DNA of 64,000 nt, from NCBI GenBank assembly GCA_041399065.1, contig JAWKTN010000001.1, forward strand, positions 1,178,001-1,242,000, in the 5' to 3' direction. The DNA comes from JAGQPD01 sp020426865 (lineage in GTDB: Bacteria > Planctomycetota > Planctomycetia > Pirellulales > Pirellulaceae). Positions 9,946 through 19,403 of the stretch are shown here, in pieces (within the stretch, counting starts at the first letter, position 1; the number at the start of each line of letters is the position of its first letter). The notes beneath the pieces were generated by a model, which was not told the DNA's origin, ran no database searches, and saw only the letters and a list, made by a program, of their open reading frames with translations. Made by a program: the position numbers and the translations under genes.

Positions 9946-11529
9946 ATGGAACTTGTGGTTCGAACTCGTTTTGCCCCCAGTCCGACCGGGTACCTGCACA
10001 TTGGCGGGGTCCGCACGGCACTATTCAACTGGCTTTTTGCCCGCCGGCATGGTGGGCAATTCATCTTGCGGATTGACGATACCGATCAGCAGCGGAATAT
10101 CGACGAGGCGCTGCGACCGATTTTGGACGGTTTTCGCTGGCTAGGGCTGGACTGGGACGAGGGTCCGGAGGTGGACGGCCCGCATGCTCCGTATTTCCAA
10201 TCGCAACGGGGTGATCGCTATCAGCAGGCGGTCGTTCAACTGATTGAATCGGGGGCCGCGTACTACGATTTTGCGACGACCGAAGAGATTCAGGCCGAGC
10301 GAGAAGCGGCCGAGCGGGAGAAGCGAGATTTTATCTACAGCCGCCGCTTCGCCGCGTGGGATGAGGCGACACGGCAGCGGTACCTTGACGAGGGACGTCA
10401 GTCTGTCGTGCGATTGAAGATGCCTCGCGAGGGGACGTTGGTACTGAAAGATCATATTCGTGGCGAGGTCCGATTCGACTGGGCCCGCGAACAGGATCAT
10501 GTCATTCAACGGCCGGACGGGACCTGTTTGTATCACTTGGCCAATGTTGTTGACGATTTCGACTTCCAGATCACGCACGTGATTCGAGCGGAAGAACACT
10601 TATCCAATACGCCGCGGCAGGTATTCATTGCTCAGAACCTTGGTTACCCGCTGCCGGAGTACGCTCATATACCCTTTGTGGCCGAACCGGGCAGCAAGAA
10701 GAAGCTCAGCAAACGGAGTCTGGACAAATACTTGAAGAATCGCGATTTTAAGCTCAATGATCTGGGGCAGCGGATCGCGGTAGCGGCGGGCTTGGAAACG
10801 CATGCTGAAACGTTTAATCCCGTGATCGTCGACTTCTACCAACAGGTCGGTTTTCTGCCGGACGCGGTTGTCAACTACCTGGTTTTGCTCGGCTGGTCGC
10901 TCGATGGTGCGTCAGAGGATTTTACACGCGCGCAAATGATCGAACATTTTTCGCTGGAACGCGTCAATGATTCTGCGGCCAGTTTTGATCCGTTGAAATT
11001 ATTGGCATTCCAGGACCGGTACATGCAACGATTGCCCATCAAGCAGAAAGTAAAGATGGCGGTCGATTTCTTGCAGCGGGCCGGACTGGTGGCTTCGCCG
11101 CCGTCGTGCGACGTAGGACCTCGGGTGGCCGAGGTGTTGTCCGCAGCGGGGGATCGCGTCCGAGTCGCCGGCGATATTTTGGAATATGATGACTTTTTTA
11201 TGTCTGATGACGAGTTGCCATACGACGAGTCGGCGATGGAAAAGCGTTTGATCAAGCCAGCCGATGCGGTGCCACTGCTGCAACAGTATCGCCAGCGGCT
11301 CGTGGAGGTAGCTGACTTTCAGCCGGCCGCATTAGAAGCGACGTTGAAGGAATTCGTCGAACAACAGCAGATCAAGATCGGGCAAGTGATCCATGCCCTG
11401 CGCGTGGCTGTGACCGGTAAGAGCGTGGGGTTTGGCATGTTCGAAACGATGGCGATACTGGGGCGTGAGAGCACCCTGCGGCGAATTGACCGAGCTCTAG
11501 AAGGCGTGCAGGCGGCACGCGGAACGTAG
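9946..11529 (+). CDS. gltX: Glutamyl-tRNA synthetase
   Basis: 527 residues, somewhat longer than the 470-490 typical of bacterial GluRS. It attaches glutamate to tRNA-Glu. The class I signature is TRFAPSPTGYLHIGGVRTA with the HIGG form of the HIGH motif, and the KMSKS loop appears as KKLSKRS. The C-terminal anticodon-binding domain is complete and ends with the conserved LGRESTLRRI segment. The ATG at 9946 is preceded only by a weak AGGA. It is followed 109 bp later by glnS, so the cell has separate direct routes for Glu and Gln charging. Confidence 0.96.
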   Translation: MELVVRTRFAPSPTGYLHIGGVRTALFNWLFARRHGGQFILRIDDTDQQRNIDEALRPILDGFRWLGLDWDEGPEVDGPHAPYFQSQRGDRYQQAVVQLIESGAAYYDFATTEEIQAEREAAEREKRDFIYSRRFAAWDEATRQRYLDEGRQSVVRLKMPREGTLVLKDHIRGEVRFDWAREQDHVIQRPDGTCLYHLANVVDDFDFQITHVIRAEEHLSNTPRQVFIAQNLGYPLPEYAHIPFVAEPGSKKKLSKRSLDKYLKNRDFKLNDLGQRIAVAAGLETHAETFNPVIVDFYQQVGFLPDAVVNYLVLLGWSLDGASEDFTRAQMIEHFSLERVNDSAASFDPLKLLAFQDRYMQRLPIKQKVKMAVDFLQRAGLVASPPSCDVGPRVAEVLSAAGDRVRVAGDILEYDDFFMSDDELPYDESAMEKRLIKPADAVPLLQQYRQRLVEVADFQPAALEATLKEFVEQQQIKIGQVIHALRVAVTGKSVGFGMFETMAILGRESTLRRIDRALEGVQAARGT

Positions 11530-11638
11530 TCTCAGGACTCCTTCGCTACTCGGCCCGGCTTGCCAGGCCATTGACGTACGAGTGTCAACGAATATCATTT
11601 TTTCACGGATTCCATTTTTGACGGAGCGCAAAGAAAAC

Positions 11639-13384
11639 ATGGCCGCCAACGATGCTGTTCCACGAGATCTGTCGCGTGACGACACCGCCGAACCACTGCA
11701 CTTCATCCAGCAAATTATCGAGAAGGATCGAGCTGCGGGTAAGAACCAGGGCCGAGTTCACACGCGGTTTCCCCCAGAACCGAACGGTTATCTGCACATC
11801 GGACACGCCAAGAGTATCTGTCTGAATTTCGGCTTGGCCGAGCAGTATAACGGCCTTTGTAATCTGCGATTCGACGACACGAATCCTTCCAAGGAGGAGG
11901 AAGAGTACGTCGAGTCGATCATGGAGGACGTTCGATGGTTGGGATTCGATTGGGAAGACCGGCTGTTCTACGCCTCGGATTTCTTCCAGCAATTGTACGA
12001 TTGGGCAGTCCAATTGATCCGCATCGGCAAGGCCTACGTTTGTGATTTGAATGCCGAGCAAGTTCGCGAATACCGCGGGACGCCGACGCAACCTGGTCGC
12101 AATAGCCCTTATCGCGAGCGGTCGATTGAAGAAAACCTGGGACTGTTCGAACAGATGAAGGGGGGCGAGTTTCGCGACGGCGAGAAAACGCTGCGGGCGA
12201 AGATCGATATGGCTGCCCCGAATCTCAACCTGCGCGACCCGGTACTTTACCGGATCATGCGCGCTCACCACCATCGTACCGGTGATGCATGGTGCATCTA
12301 TCCTATGTACGATTATGCTCACGGTCAGTCCGATGCCATCGAGGGGATCACGCATTCGATCTGTACGTTGGAATTCGAGGATCATCGGCCACTATACGAC
12401 TGGTTCATCGACCAGTTGGGGATCCATCACCCGCAACAAATTGAATTTGCGCGGCTTAATCTTACGCATACCATCATGAGCAAACGCAAGCTGCTGCAGT
12501 TGGTCAAGGAAAATCACGTTGCCGGTTGGGACGACCCGCGGATGCCCACGCTCAGCGGTCTGCGCCGTCGTGGCTATACCCCCGAAGCTATCCGCGGCTT
12601 CTGTAAAGACATCGGCGTGGCAAAATTCAACAGTACCATTGATATGGTGCGGCTGGAAAATGCCATTCGCGAAGACCTTAATGCCCGTGCCACGCGAGTC
12701 ATGGCGGTGCTCAATCCGCTGAAGGTGGTGATCGAGAATTATCCGGAAGGGCAAGTCGAACAGTTAGAGGCGGTGAACAATCCCGAGGATCCCGCTTCCG
12801 GAACCCGCCACGTCCCCTTCGCACGTGAAATCTATATCGAGCAAGATGACTTCCTGGAGGAGCCGCCGAAAAAGTTCTTCCGGTTGTCGCCAGGAAATGA
12901 AGTTCGCTTGCGATACGCGTATTTCATTCGTTGCCAGCAAGTGATCAAAGACGAGAAGACAGGCGAAGTCGTGGAGCTTCGTTGCACGTATGATCCGGCG
13001 ACAAAAGGGGGACAAGCGCCCGATGGTCGCAAAGTGAAAGGGACCATCCATTGGGTCAGCGCTGAACATGCGGTGCGGGCCGAAGTCCGTTTGTACGATC
13101 ATCTGTTCCAAGTGGAGAATCCTGACGATGTCCCAGCAGGTGAAAGCTTTTTGACGAATCTCAACCCCAATTCATTGCAAAAGCTCGCCGACTGTCCCGT
13201 GGAACCAAGCCTCGCGACGGCTCGCCATGGGGATCGTTTCCAATTCGAACGATTGGGGTACTTCGCGGTCGATGACGACTCGCGTCCCGACCAATTGATT
13301 TTCAATCGCACCGTTTCGCTGCGAGATTCGTGGGCCAAGGTCCAGAATAATATGCAGAAGAACATGCAAAAGAATATGGGCTAA
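11639..13384 (+). CDS. glnS: Glutaminyl-tRNA synthetase
   Basis: 581 residues from the ATG at 11639; a GTG 57 bases upstream is in frame but has no ribosome binding site. It charges tRNA-Gln with glutamine. Class I motifs are PPEPNGYLHIGHAKSI (HIGH) and IMSKRKL (KMSKS). The two-beta-barrel anticodon-binding region typical of GlnRS is present in the C-terminal 230 residues, for example EIYIEQDDF and GNEVRLRYAYFIRC. The protein ends in short repeats of QKNM. GlnRS is of eukaryotic origin and patchy in bacteria, so its place beside gltX is of interest. Confidence 0.96.
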   Translation: MAANDAVPRDLSRDDTAEPLHFIQQIIEKDRAAGKNQGRVHTRFPPEPNGYLHIGHAKSICLNFGLAEQYNGLCNLRFDDTNPSKEEEEYVESIMEDVRWLGFDWEDRLFYASDFFQQLYDWAVQLIRIGKAYVCDLNAEQVREYRGTPTQPGRNSPYRERSIEENLGLFEQMKGGEFRDGEKTLRAKIDMAAPNLNLRDPVLYRIMRAHHHRTGDAWCIYPMYDYAHGQSDAIEGITHSICTLEFEDHRPLYDWFIDQLGIHHPQQIEFARLNLTHTIMSKRKLLQLVKENHVAGWDDPRMPTLSGLRRRGYTPEAIRGFCKDIGVAKFNSTIDMVRLENAIREDLNARATRVMAVLNPLKVVIENYPEGQVEQLEAVNNPEDPASGTRHVPFAREIYIEQDDFLEEPPKKFFRLSPGNEVRLRYAYFIRCQQVIKDEKTGEVVELRCTYDPATKGGQAPDGRKVKGTIHWVSAEHAVRAEVRLYDHLFQVENPDDVPAGESFLTNLNPNSLQKLADCPVEPSLATARHGDRFQFERLGYFAVDDDSRPDQLIFNRTVSLRDSWAKVQNNMQKNMQKNMG

Positions 13385-13413
13385 GCCTGCACGAGAAAGG
13401 AACCAAGTCTGCC

Positions 13414-14316
13414 ATGCCATTACTTGTTGTCGGTTCTGTTGCGCTGGATAGTGTCGAGACACCTCAGGCATCGCGCGACGATGTGTTGGGCGGGTCGGCC
13501 GTCTATTTCTCTTACGCCGCCAGCTACTTCACTTCGGTTCGGCTGGTCGGGGTCGTCGGCGAAGATTGGCCGAATGAGCATACGCAACTGCTGCAATCGC
13601 GCAGCATTGATACCCAGGGACTGCAGATTGTCCACGGCAAGAAGACCTTCCGGTGGCGCGGAAAATACATGACCAACATGAATGACCGCGAGACATTGGA
13701 AGTGCACCTGAACGTGTTTGGGGAATTTAATCCCGTTGTGCCCGAGGAACTACGTAAGTGCCGGTATGTCTTTCTGGCCAATGGCTTGCCAACCGTCCAG
13801 TTGCAAGTGCTCGAACAAATGCACTCGCCGCAGCTGGTCATGGCTGACACGATGGATCTTTGGATCGTCGAACATCGCGATGAACTGATGAAAGTGCTTG
13901 GCAAAATCGGTGGCCTCGTGCTAAATGACAGTGAAGCCAAGTTGTTGACCGACGAAGAGAATCTAGTCAAAGCAGGCCGGCTCGTTCAAAAGATGGGCCC
14001 CAGGTTCGTCGTGATCAAAAAGGGGGAACATGGCGCAATGTTCTTTTCCGAACATGAGACGTATGTGCTCCCTGCTTTTCCGACGGAACGCGTCGTCGAT
14101 CCGACGGGCGCCGGCGACAGTTTCGCCGGCGGGATGATGGGCTACATTGCACAACAAGACCGTTTTGATCCGAAGACGTTGAAGGAAGCCATGGCGTACG
14201 GCGTGCTGGTCGCCAGCTTCAATGTGGAAGACTTCAGCCTGGACCGAATGCAGCAGGTGGAGCGGGCCGATCTTGATCGACGGATGGTCGAGTACAAACA
14301 GATGCTGTCGTTTTAG
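13414..14316 (+). CDS. PfkB-family sugar/nucleoside kinase
   Basis: 300 residues, start ATG at 13414 after AAAGGA. PfkB (ribokinase-fold) enzymes phosphorylate sugars or nucleosides with ATP. The C-terminal catalytic signature VVDPTGAGDSFAGG is intact, with the catalytic Asp in GAGDS, and the N-terminal GGSAVYFSYAA matches the substrate-binding Gly-Gly motif. The substrate cannot be assigned. It starts 29 bp after glnS and is 54 bp ahead of thpR, so glnS, this gene and thpR are probably co-transcribed. Confidence 0.9.
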   Translation: MPLLVVGSVALDSVETPQASRDDVLGGSAVYFSYAASYFTSVRLVGVVGEDWPNEHTQLLQSRSIDTQGLQIVHGKKTFRWRGKYMTNMNDRETLEVHLNVFGEFNPVVPEELRKCRYVFLANGLPTVQLQVLEQMHSPQLVMADTMDLWIVEHRDELMKVLGKIGGLVLNDSEAKLLTDEENLVKAGRLVQKMGPRFVVIKKGEHGAMFFSEHETYVLPAFPTERVVDPTGAGDSFAGGMMGYIAQQDRFDPKTLKEAMAYGVLVASFNVEDFSLDRMQQVERADLDRRMVEYKQMLSF

Positions 14317-14370
14317 TTCGTCATCGGGGGCGGCATGCAAGTACCGTGTTCGTGACGTGGGGACGAGCAG

Positions 14371-14952
14371 ATGCATATTCGCGCGTTTTTAGCGGCGGAA
14401 GTCGCAGCAGACATCGGTGCCCAAGCGAAACAGGTCATTGCCCAATTGTCCGACGGAACGCGTGATGTGAAGTGGGTGGATCCAACCTCGCTGCACCTGA
14501 CCTTCAAGTTCTTCGGCGAGACCGATCCGCGGGACATCTACCGCATTTCGAAGACCGTGCAAACGGTGATTGCCAGTTTTGATCCGTTCATGATCAACGT
14601 GCAGGGAGTCGGCGCATTTCCCGATCTCCGGCGCCCGCGGACCATCTGGGCTGGCATCGCAACCGGGGCGGACGAGCTGGTGCAACTGCAGAGTGCCCTG
14701 GACAAAGCCCTGTTGGCCGAGGGATTTCCCTGCGAACGGCGTCGGTTCCATCCGCATGTGACGCTTGGGCGTCTGCGAGATGGGCGCGGCGCGGGCCAAC
14801 TGGTTGATGGGTTGAACGCCGTTCGTGAGTCGGTGTTTGGCGCGATGCAGCTTCACGAGCTCGTGTTGTTTTCCAGCGAGTTGCAACGCAGCGGACCGAT
14901 CTACACGCCGTTGGCAACGATACCGCTAGGACGTGACGCGCCAGAGTCGTAA
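14371..14952 (+). CDS. thpR: RNA 2',3'-cyclic phosphodiesterase
   Basis: 193 residues. 2H-phosphoesterase family (LigT/ThpR), which opens 2',3'-cyclic phosphates on RNA ends. The two catalytic HxT motifs are visible as LHLTFKFFGE near residue 43 and HPHVTLGRLRD near residue 128. Length matches the family. It is the last gene of a plus-strand run and is followed by a stem-loop at 14972-15000. Confidence 0.92.
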   Translation: MHIRAFLAAEVAADIGAQAKQVIAQLSDGTRDVKWVDPTSLHLTFKFFGETDPRDIYRISKTVQTVIASFDPFMINVQGVGAFPDLRRPRTIWAGIATGADELVQLQSALDKALLAEGFPCERRRFHPHVTLGRLRDGRGAGQLVDGLNAVRESVFGAMQLHELVLFSSELQRSGPIYTPLATIPLGRDAPES

Positions 14953-14971
14953 TGCAAAAATCGCAATGCCA

Positions 14972-15000
14972 GACGTAACGGTTCTCGGCCGAGTTACGTC
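14972..15000 (+). terminator. Stem-loop after thpR
   Basis: GACGTAAC at 14972-14979 pairs with GTTACGTC at 14993-15000; an inner CGG/CCG pair extends it. No T-run follows, so termination is only inferred from position between convergent genes. Confidence 0.45.
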
Positions 15001-15039
15001 CGGCGACTTGGAGGTTGCGGACAACATGTGGCGTTGTTG

Positions 15040-15075
15040 TACGAGTTAACGTACGAGTTAACCTACGAGTTATTG
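15040..15075. repeat. Three tandem 12-bp units carrying in-frame stop codons
   Basis: Three copies of TACGAGTTAACG with small changes, at 15040, 15052 and 15064. On the minus strand each unit places a TAA in the reading frame of the VWA gene (complement positions 15070-15072, 15058-15060 and 15046-15048), so the gene ends in three spaced stops. Confidence 0.85.
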
Positions 15076-16560
15076 CACCAGTCGCACGGGACGGAAATCG
15101 GCAATCTTGCGAAATGCTTCTTGGAGATCCTCTTCGTAATCCGCGACCGATTGACCGCCGGGGATGTTGAAGTGTACGCCGCTGGTGGTGTCCGCGACCT
15201 CTTGCATCAGTGCTTTGTCAGCGGCGGCACCCAGGCTGATCGTGCAGATGGGGAAATGATCGTTCGCCGCATTCTGGCTTTCGTTGCGTACATACTGCTT
15301 GGCTTGTGCCACGCTGTTCGGGCGATTGGCAATGCCGTCGGTCATGAGCACGATCAGTTTGACAGCACTGTCCCGTCCGTTCTGTTCGAGCTCCTCGCGC
15401 GCCTTCTGCATTCCGGCACCGATATTCGTGAACGAATCGTAGTGCCCCGCCTGACGCTGACGTGATGTCTGTTCGACAAGGTCAAAATCTTGCGTCAACG
15501 GAACCTCCAGCTTTCCGGTTCCGTCAGCGGATGTGTAGATGGCAAGTCCGATTCGGTCGTCCGTGCCCCCGTCGCGAATTAATGCCGTAAAGACAGCCAA
15601 CGCGTCCTTGACGGCAGTGATGGGCTGCTCGCTGGTCAGATAGAGATCTGGCGTTTGACTGAATTGTGGCTGTCGTTCCAGCAGGTAATTGACCCACGTC
15701 AAATAGCCATACTTGTTTCGGTATCCGGCGTTGCGAATCGCGGCGCTGGTCTGTACGTACTGGAAATACGACGGCCAGCTGCCACCCGGATAAGGGTAGG
15801 GGACATTGGTCAGTCCCAACTGCTGGGCAATGATATTGGAGTTGGTCGAGTTGATTTGGACGGGTGCGAACTGCATGTTGCCGAAGACCGGCGCCCCTAG
15901 CTCCTGGTAGATTTCGAAGAGGTTGGCTTCAATGGCCACCTGGCCCAATTGAGCAATATGTCCCAATTCACTGTCGTCGTTCATCGATGCCGAATAGTCG
16001 AGCACCACCACGATGTCGCGTGGCTGGTAAGTCGCAACGGCGGAAGCGTGTCCATCAAAGGATTGATGCCCCAGGATTCTTGCAAAGAACAGCGGCCGAG
16101 CCGGTTGCATGGCCTCGACGCGGATCGCAATCAACGGTTCGACACCCGGTTGGAACGTGCGAGTGTCGAGGTCCCAATTGCCAAACTCGACCGTGATATT
16201 CGGGCTGTTGATGGTGTCGTCCTGACCGGTCGGATTCAGCCCCACGAACTTTTGTGCCTCGATGGTCGCCGCGGCCGGTCCGTCGCCCAGCACGGCGGCG
16301 CCTGCCAGAGCTCCTGAATCGACTGCCCGCTGCATCTCGGCATCGACCGTTCCCATGTACCCCAGGTCAATCGAGAAGGCCAAGAATGCCATCATCATGA
16401 TCATGAGGAACGCGGCCAGGACAACGATCACACCGGCGCGCTGGGAACCGCTGCGGCTTTCGCGTCGCTTTCGACGTGATGATGGCGATTGATGCGAGTT
16501 GACAATGGGTTCGTTAGTCGATCGGACATCAGGTGACGACATAGTGGAACTCCGTGGCAA
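15070..16560 (-). CDS. TadG-like protein with VWA domain
   Basis: 496 residues. After a basic N-terminus a hydrophobic segment (VIVVLAAFLMIMMMAFLAFS, about residues 44-63) and a region starting DLGYMGTVDAEMQRAVDSGA match the TadE/TadG pilus-assembly N-terminal domain found in Flp pilus systems. A von Willebrand A domain follows with the MIDAS motif DYSAS (after DIVVVL) and a later LMTDGIANRP. Planctomycetes carry many such TadG-VWA proteins outside pilus operons, and no other tad genes are nearby, so a surface or envelope role is more likely than pilus assembly as such. Confidence 0.85.
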   Translation of the reverse strand: MPRSSTMSSPDVRSTNEPIVNSHQSPSSRRKRRESRSGSQRAGVIVVLAAFLMIMMMAFLAFSIDLGYMGTVDAEMQRAVDSGALAGAAVLGDGPAAATIEAQKFVGLNPTGQDDTINSPNITVEFGNWDLDTRTFQPGVEPLIAIRVEAMQPARPLFFARILGHQSFDGHASAVATYQPRDIVVVLDYSASMNDDSELGHIAQLGQVAIEANLFEIYQELGAPVFGNMQFAPVQINSTNSNIIAQQLGLTNVPYPYPGGSWPSYFQYVQTSAAIRNAGYRNKYGYLTWVNYLLERQPQFSQTPDLYLTSEQPITAVKDALAVFTALIRDGGTDDRIGLAIYTSADGTGKLEVPLTQDFDLVEQTSRQRQAGHYDSFTNIGAGMQKAREELEQNGRDSAVKLIVLMTDGIANRPNSVAQAKQYVRNESQNAANDHFPICTISLGAAADKALMQEVADTTSGVHFNIPGGQSVADYEEDLQEAFRKIADFRPVRLVQ

Positions 16561-16751
16561 GTGCGGCGGTACGGACGATCGCGCCTGGTGAATCGGCGCA
16601 GGACGCTGCGACCATCATTGCAAGCCGGATGCCGAAACGCTGAACGGCATGCCAGATGGCGATTTCATCGAGAAAACGACAGGGACATTCCCCTGGATCC
16701 TCGCGATCATGATGATATTTGACAACGTCACGCTGCAAGAACGCAGCGAAT

Positions 16752-16943
16752 CTACTTTTGCAGGATTAGTTTTCCATTGCGAGTTTCCAGCAACCGATAC
16801 CGCTCGCCTCGGTGATCGATGATCACCATGCGCCCCCCCTGCAAGAGATCGCCTGACGGAATGACCGGGACATTTGCTTGAGGCTGGGACTCGCGCTGCG
16901 GTCCAGGGCTGTCCGAGCTTGGAGGGGGGAGCGATGATGGCAT
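16752..16943 (-). CDS. hemP: Hemin uptake protein HemP
   Basis: 63 residues. The C-terminal half (GGRMVIIDHRGERYRL then LETRNGKLILQK) is the HemP signature. HemP proteins are short, cytoplasmic and usually sit next to heme/siderophore receptor genes or act in control of heme uptake. The Pro/Ser-rich N-terminus is not conserved. No receptor or TonB genes are in this window. The ATG at 16943 has no clear ribosome binding site. Confidence 0.85.
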   Translation of the reverse strand: MPSSLPPPSSDSPGPQRESQPQANVPVIPSGDLLQGGRMVIIDHRGERYRLLETRNGKLILQK

Positions 16944-17210
16944 TCGGGGGCAGCCTATTGCGGAGAGGGAACATGTTTTTTTTCGGCGCGGGTCTGCAGC
17001 GCCCTTGACGCCACCGCCCGACCCACTAAGATCTTAATGATATTGAGACTTGGTATCAATAGCCAGCCATCCCCTTTTTCTTCTGGGATCGCCAGCCACA
17101 GGGCCGCCAATACTGGCCGTCCAGTTCATCAAGACGCTTGGGGCGAACCGGCTTTCGGCCCGCTCCCGCTTCTCGCGGCTGTGCGATTCTTTCTAAAGGG
17201 GGTACTTATT

Positions 17211-18419
17211 ATGGGTGGGTGTCATGTACATCTGGCGGGTGGTTTCTGGGCGCGTGCCGCGGTGCCGGTCGCGAGGTGCTTTGGCGCGAGGTGCTTTGGC
17301 GGGCTGGTTGTCGCCTTAATGCTGGCTCCACAATTGCGGTCGGAATCCGTTATCGTCGAAGTCTCCTGGGATCGTTGGATGTATCCGTTCAATGCGACGC
17401 CCGGAACGCGGGCTACCGGATCGCTCTTTGGCAGTGTCGGGGAGGCCGGCTTCGACGATCGCGACGCGCAGGTGATCCTGGGGTTTGACGTAAGTGACAT
17501 GGATGTGGTGCTGCGGTCCAAGCAGCTACAAGCGGCGAATCTGCGAGTCACGACGGCCGGCGACGGTTTTGTGTTGGACACGACTTGGGATGCGCCGCAG
17601 ACGTATCTGCCGCCGGAGAAAAGTGATTATGTTGCGGACTTTGACGATGGCCGACCGATCGAGCTTTTCGGAGTGGGATTCCGCAACGGGTTCACCGGTT
17701 TCGCGTTCGAGGGCGGGACCGCTGAACTGTTCGGCGAGACATCCTCGTTTTCCGTATCCCCGGGTGTCTTTCAGGCAAGCCGCAGCGTGTTCGCGGCGGA
17801 CCACCGGTCGGACACGGTCGTAGATGTTTCCAATAACGTCAGGTTGTTGGAGAGCGTCTTTCCCTGGGCGATTGCTGTTAGTGACACTATTGAGTCTGGA
17901 GGTGTTGTTCCACGCGACAGTGAACTCGAATTCGAGATCGATCTGGCGGATGCAGCGATTTCTCAGTACCTTCACGACGGTCTTGATCATGGGGGCATCT
18001 TTCTGGCGCTTAGCAGCCTCGCTCCGGCATCGCAAAGCGGTCCCGTGACTTACCCGGTCATCTATTTGCAGGCCGGCAACGTCGCACTCGGTCCGACGGC
18101 CGTGCTTGAGCTGACGTTTGCTGACGACGTGTTGGGGGACTACAACGGCAACGGCACCGTCGACGCAGCGGACTACACGATTTGGAAGGATACGTTTGGT
18201 ACAACCGCCGATCTATCGGCCGACGGCAATGCCAACGGAGTTGTTGACGCGGCCGACTACACGGTCTGGAAGGACCGATTTGGAGCTTCAGCCAACTCGG
18301 CGACCACCAGTCCGAGTGCCACAACAGTGCCAGAACCTGTCGGCAGTTCGACGATACTCATTGGGCTGATCGTGGTAATGTTGACGAAGCGGCACGGCCG
18401 AGGAGGTCATCGTGAGTAA
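17211..18419 (+). CDS. Exported dockerin / PEP-CTERM protein
   Basis: 402 residues from the ATG at 17211, preceded by AAAGGGGG at 17196-17203; the longer frame from 17037 lacks this. A signal segment near FGGLVVALMLAPQLRS is followed by a beta-rich body. Near the C-terminus are two dockerin type I repeats, DYNGNGTVDAADYTIWKD and DGNANGVVDAADYTVWKD, which bind calcium. The end is VPEPVGSST, a hydrophobic helix and KRHGRGG, a PEP-CTERM sorting signal for exosortase. The stop overlaps the GTG start of the next gene by 8 bases. Confidence 0.85.
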   Translation: MGGCHVHLAGGFWARAAVPVARCFGARCFGGLVVALMLAPQLRSESVIVEVSWDRWMYPFNATPGTRATGSLFGSVGEAGFDDRDAQVILGFDVSDMDVVLRSKQLQAANLRVTTAGDGFVLDTTWDAPQTYLPPEKSDYVADFDDGRPIELFGVGFRNGFTGFAFEGGTAELFGETSSFSVSPGVFQASRSVFAADHRSDTVVDVSNNVRLLESVFPWAIAVSDTIESGGVVPRDSELEFEIDLADAAISQYLHDGLDHGGIFLALSSLAPASQSGPVTYPVIYLQAGNVALGPTAVLELTFADDVLGDYNGNGTVDAADYTIWKDTFGTTADLSADGNANGVVDAADYTVWKDRFGASANSATTSPSATTVPEPVGSSTILIGLIVVMLTKRHGRGGHRE

Positions 18420-19323
18420 GCGGATTCCGTTCCGGAAGTTGCCCAACCGTGGGATGACATTGGTGGAACTGTTGGTCGTGATCGCGATCGTGGCGATGTT
18501 GATCGGGTTGTTGTTGCCAGCAGTACAAGTCGCTCGCGAATCGGCGCGGCGGACGCAATGCGCCAACAATCTCCGTCAAATTGGATTGGCGACGCAGAAT
18601 TACGCATCGGCCGAGCGGCACTTGCCGCCGCCGAAATTGGGAACGCAGTTTGAAAACCGCGGCAGTACCCTGGTGATCCTCCTGCCGTATTTGGAGGAGA
18701 CGGCGGCGTTTGATCGCTACGACACGTCGTTGGCAATTGACGAACCGAAAAACCTACAAGTTACCGAACGGGTGCAACCTGTCTATCTTTGTCCGACGAT
18801 GGCGCTACCGCGCGAAGTGCCGCACCGAGCTTGTGGCGAACGGCTTGCTCCAGGTAGCTACGTGATCTCCAGTCGTACCCGATACGCGGGGCACATGCAC
18901 TTGGACGGAGCCTTTGCTACGCCTGTCGACGGGCGTCCGTATCGATTGCATTGGCAACATATCAAGGATGGCACAGCGCATACGCTGTTGATGGGCGAGA
19001 TCAACTACGGACATCAAGACTATCTGTGGGCGGATTGTGCGGAGCAGCAGGGGCAATCGCGTTGGGGCGACACAACTTGGGCCAATGGCTACTGGTTCTA
19101 TGCCTGGGGGCATATGTCGGCGGAGTTTCCCCAGTTATACAACAACATCCAGGACCACCTTAGTCCGTACAGCGCCCGTGTTTTTCGCAGCGATCACGCA
19201 GCCGGCGTGCAGTTTGCCGTGCTCGATGGTTCGGTCAGGCTCTTGACGGACGATCTCAATCCCACCATCCGCTCGGCACTAGTTACGCGCGCCGGTGGCG
19301 AAGCCGATGTGAGGCAAGATTGA
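18412..19323 (+). CDS. DUF1559 protein with prepilin-type N-terminus
   Basis: 303 residues from a GTG at 18412 with AGGAGG at 18401-18406; it overlaps the dockerin gene, so translational coupling is likely. The N-terminus RGMTLVELLVVIAIVAMLIG is a prepilin/pseudopilin cleavage and membrane segment, followed by LLLPAVQVARESARRTQC, the hallmark of the DUF1559 family that is expanded in planctomycetes. Members are thought to form pilin-like surface structures, but no function is proven. The C-terminal region keeps the usual FRSDHAAGVQFAVLDGSV pattern. Confidence 0.92.
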   Translation: MSKRIPFRKLPNRGMTLVELLVVIAIVAMLIGLLLPAVQVARESARRTQCANNLRQIGLATQNYASAERHLPPPKLGTQFENRGSTLVILLPYLEETAAFDRYDTSLAIDEPKNLQVTERVQPVYLCPTMALPREVPHRACGERLAPGSYVISSRTRYAGHMHLDGAFATPVDGRPYRLHWQHIKDGTAHTLLMGEINYGHQDYLWADCAEQQGQSRWGDTTWANGYWFYAWGHMSAEFPQLYNNIQDHLSPYSARVFRSDHAAGVQFAVLDGSVRLLTDDLNPTIRSALVTRAGGEADVRQD

Positions 19324-19403
19324 ATTGACCAAATTTGTTCCAGTGGGATAGCTGACGCCGTCGCGTCGGCGATTCCGATCCAAGTATTTCGAAAGGAAAG
19401 GTT

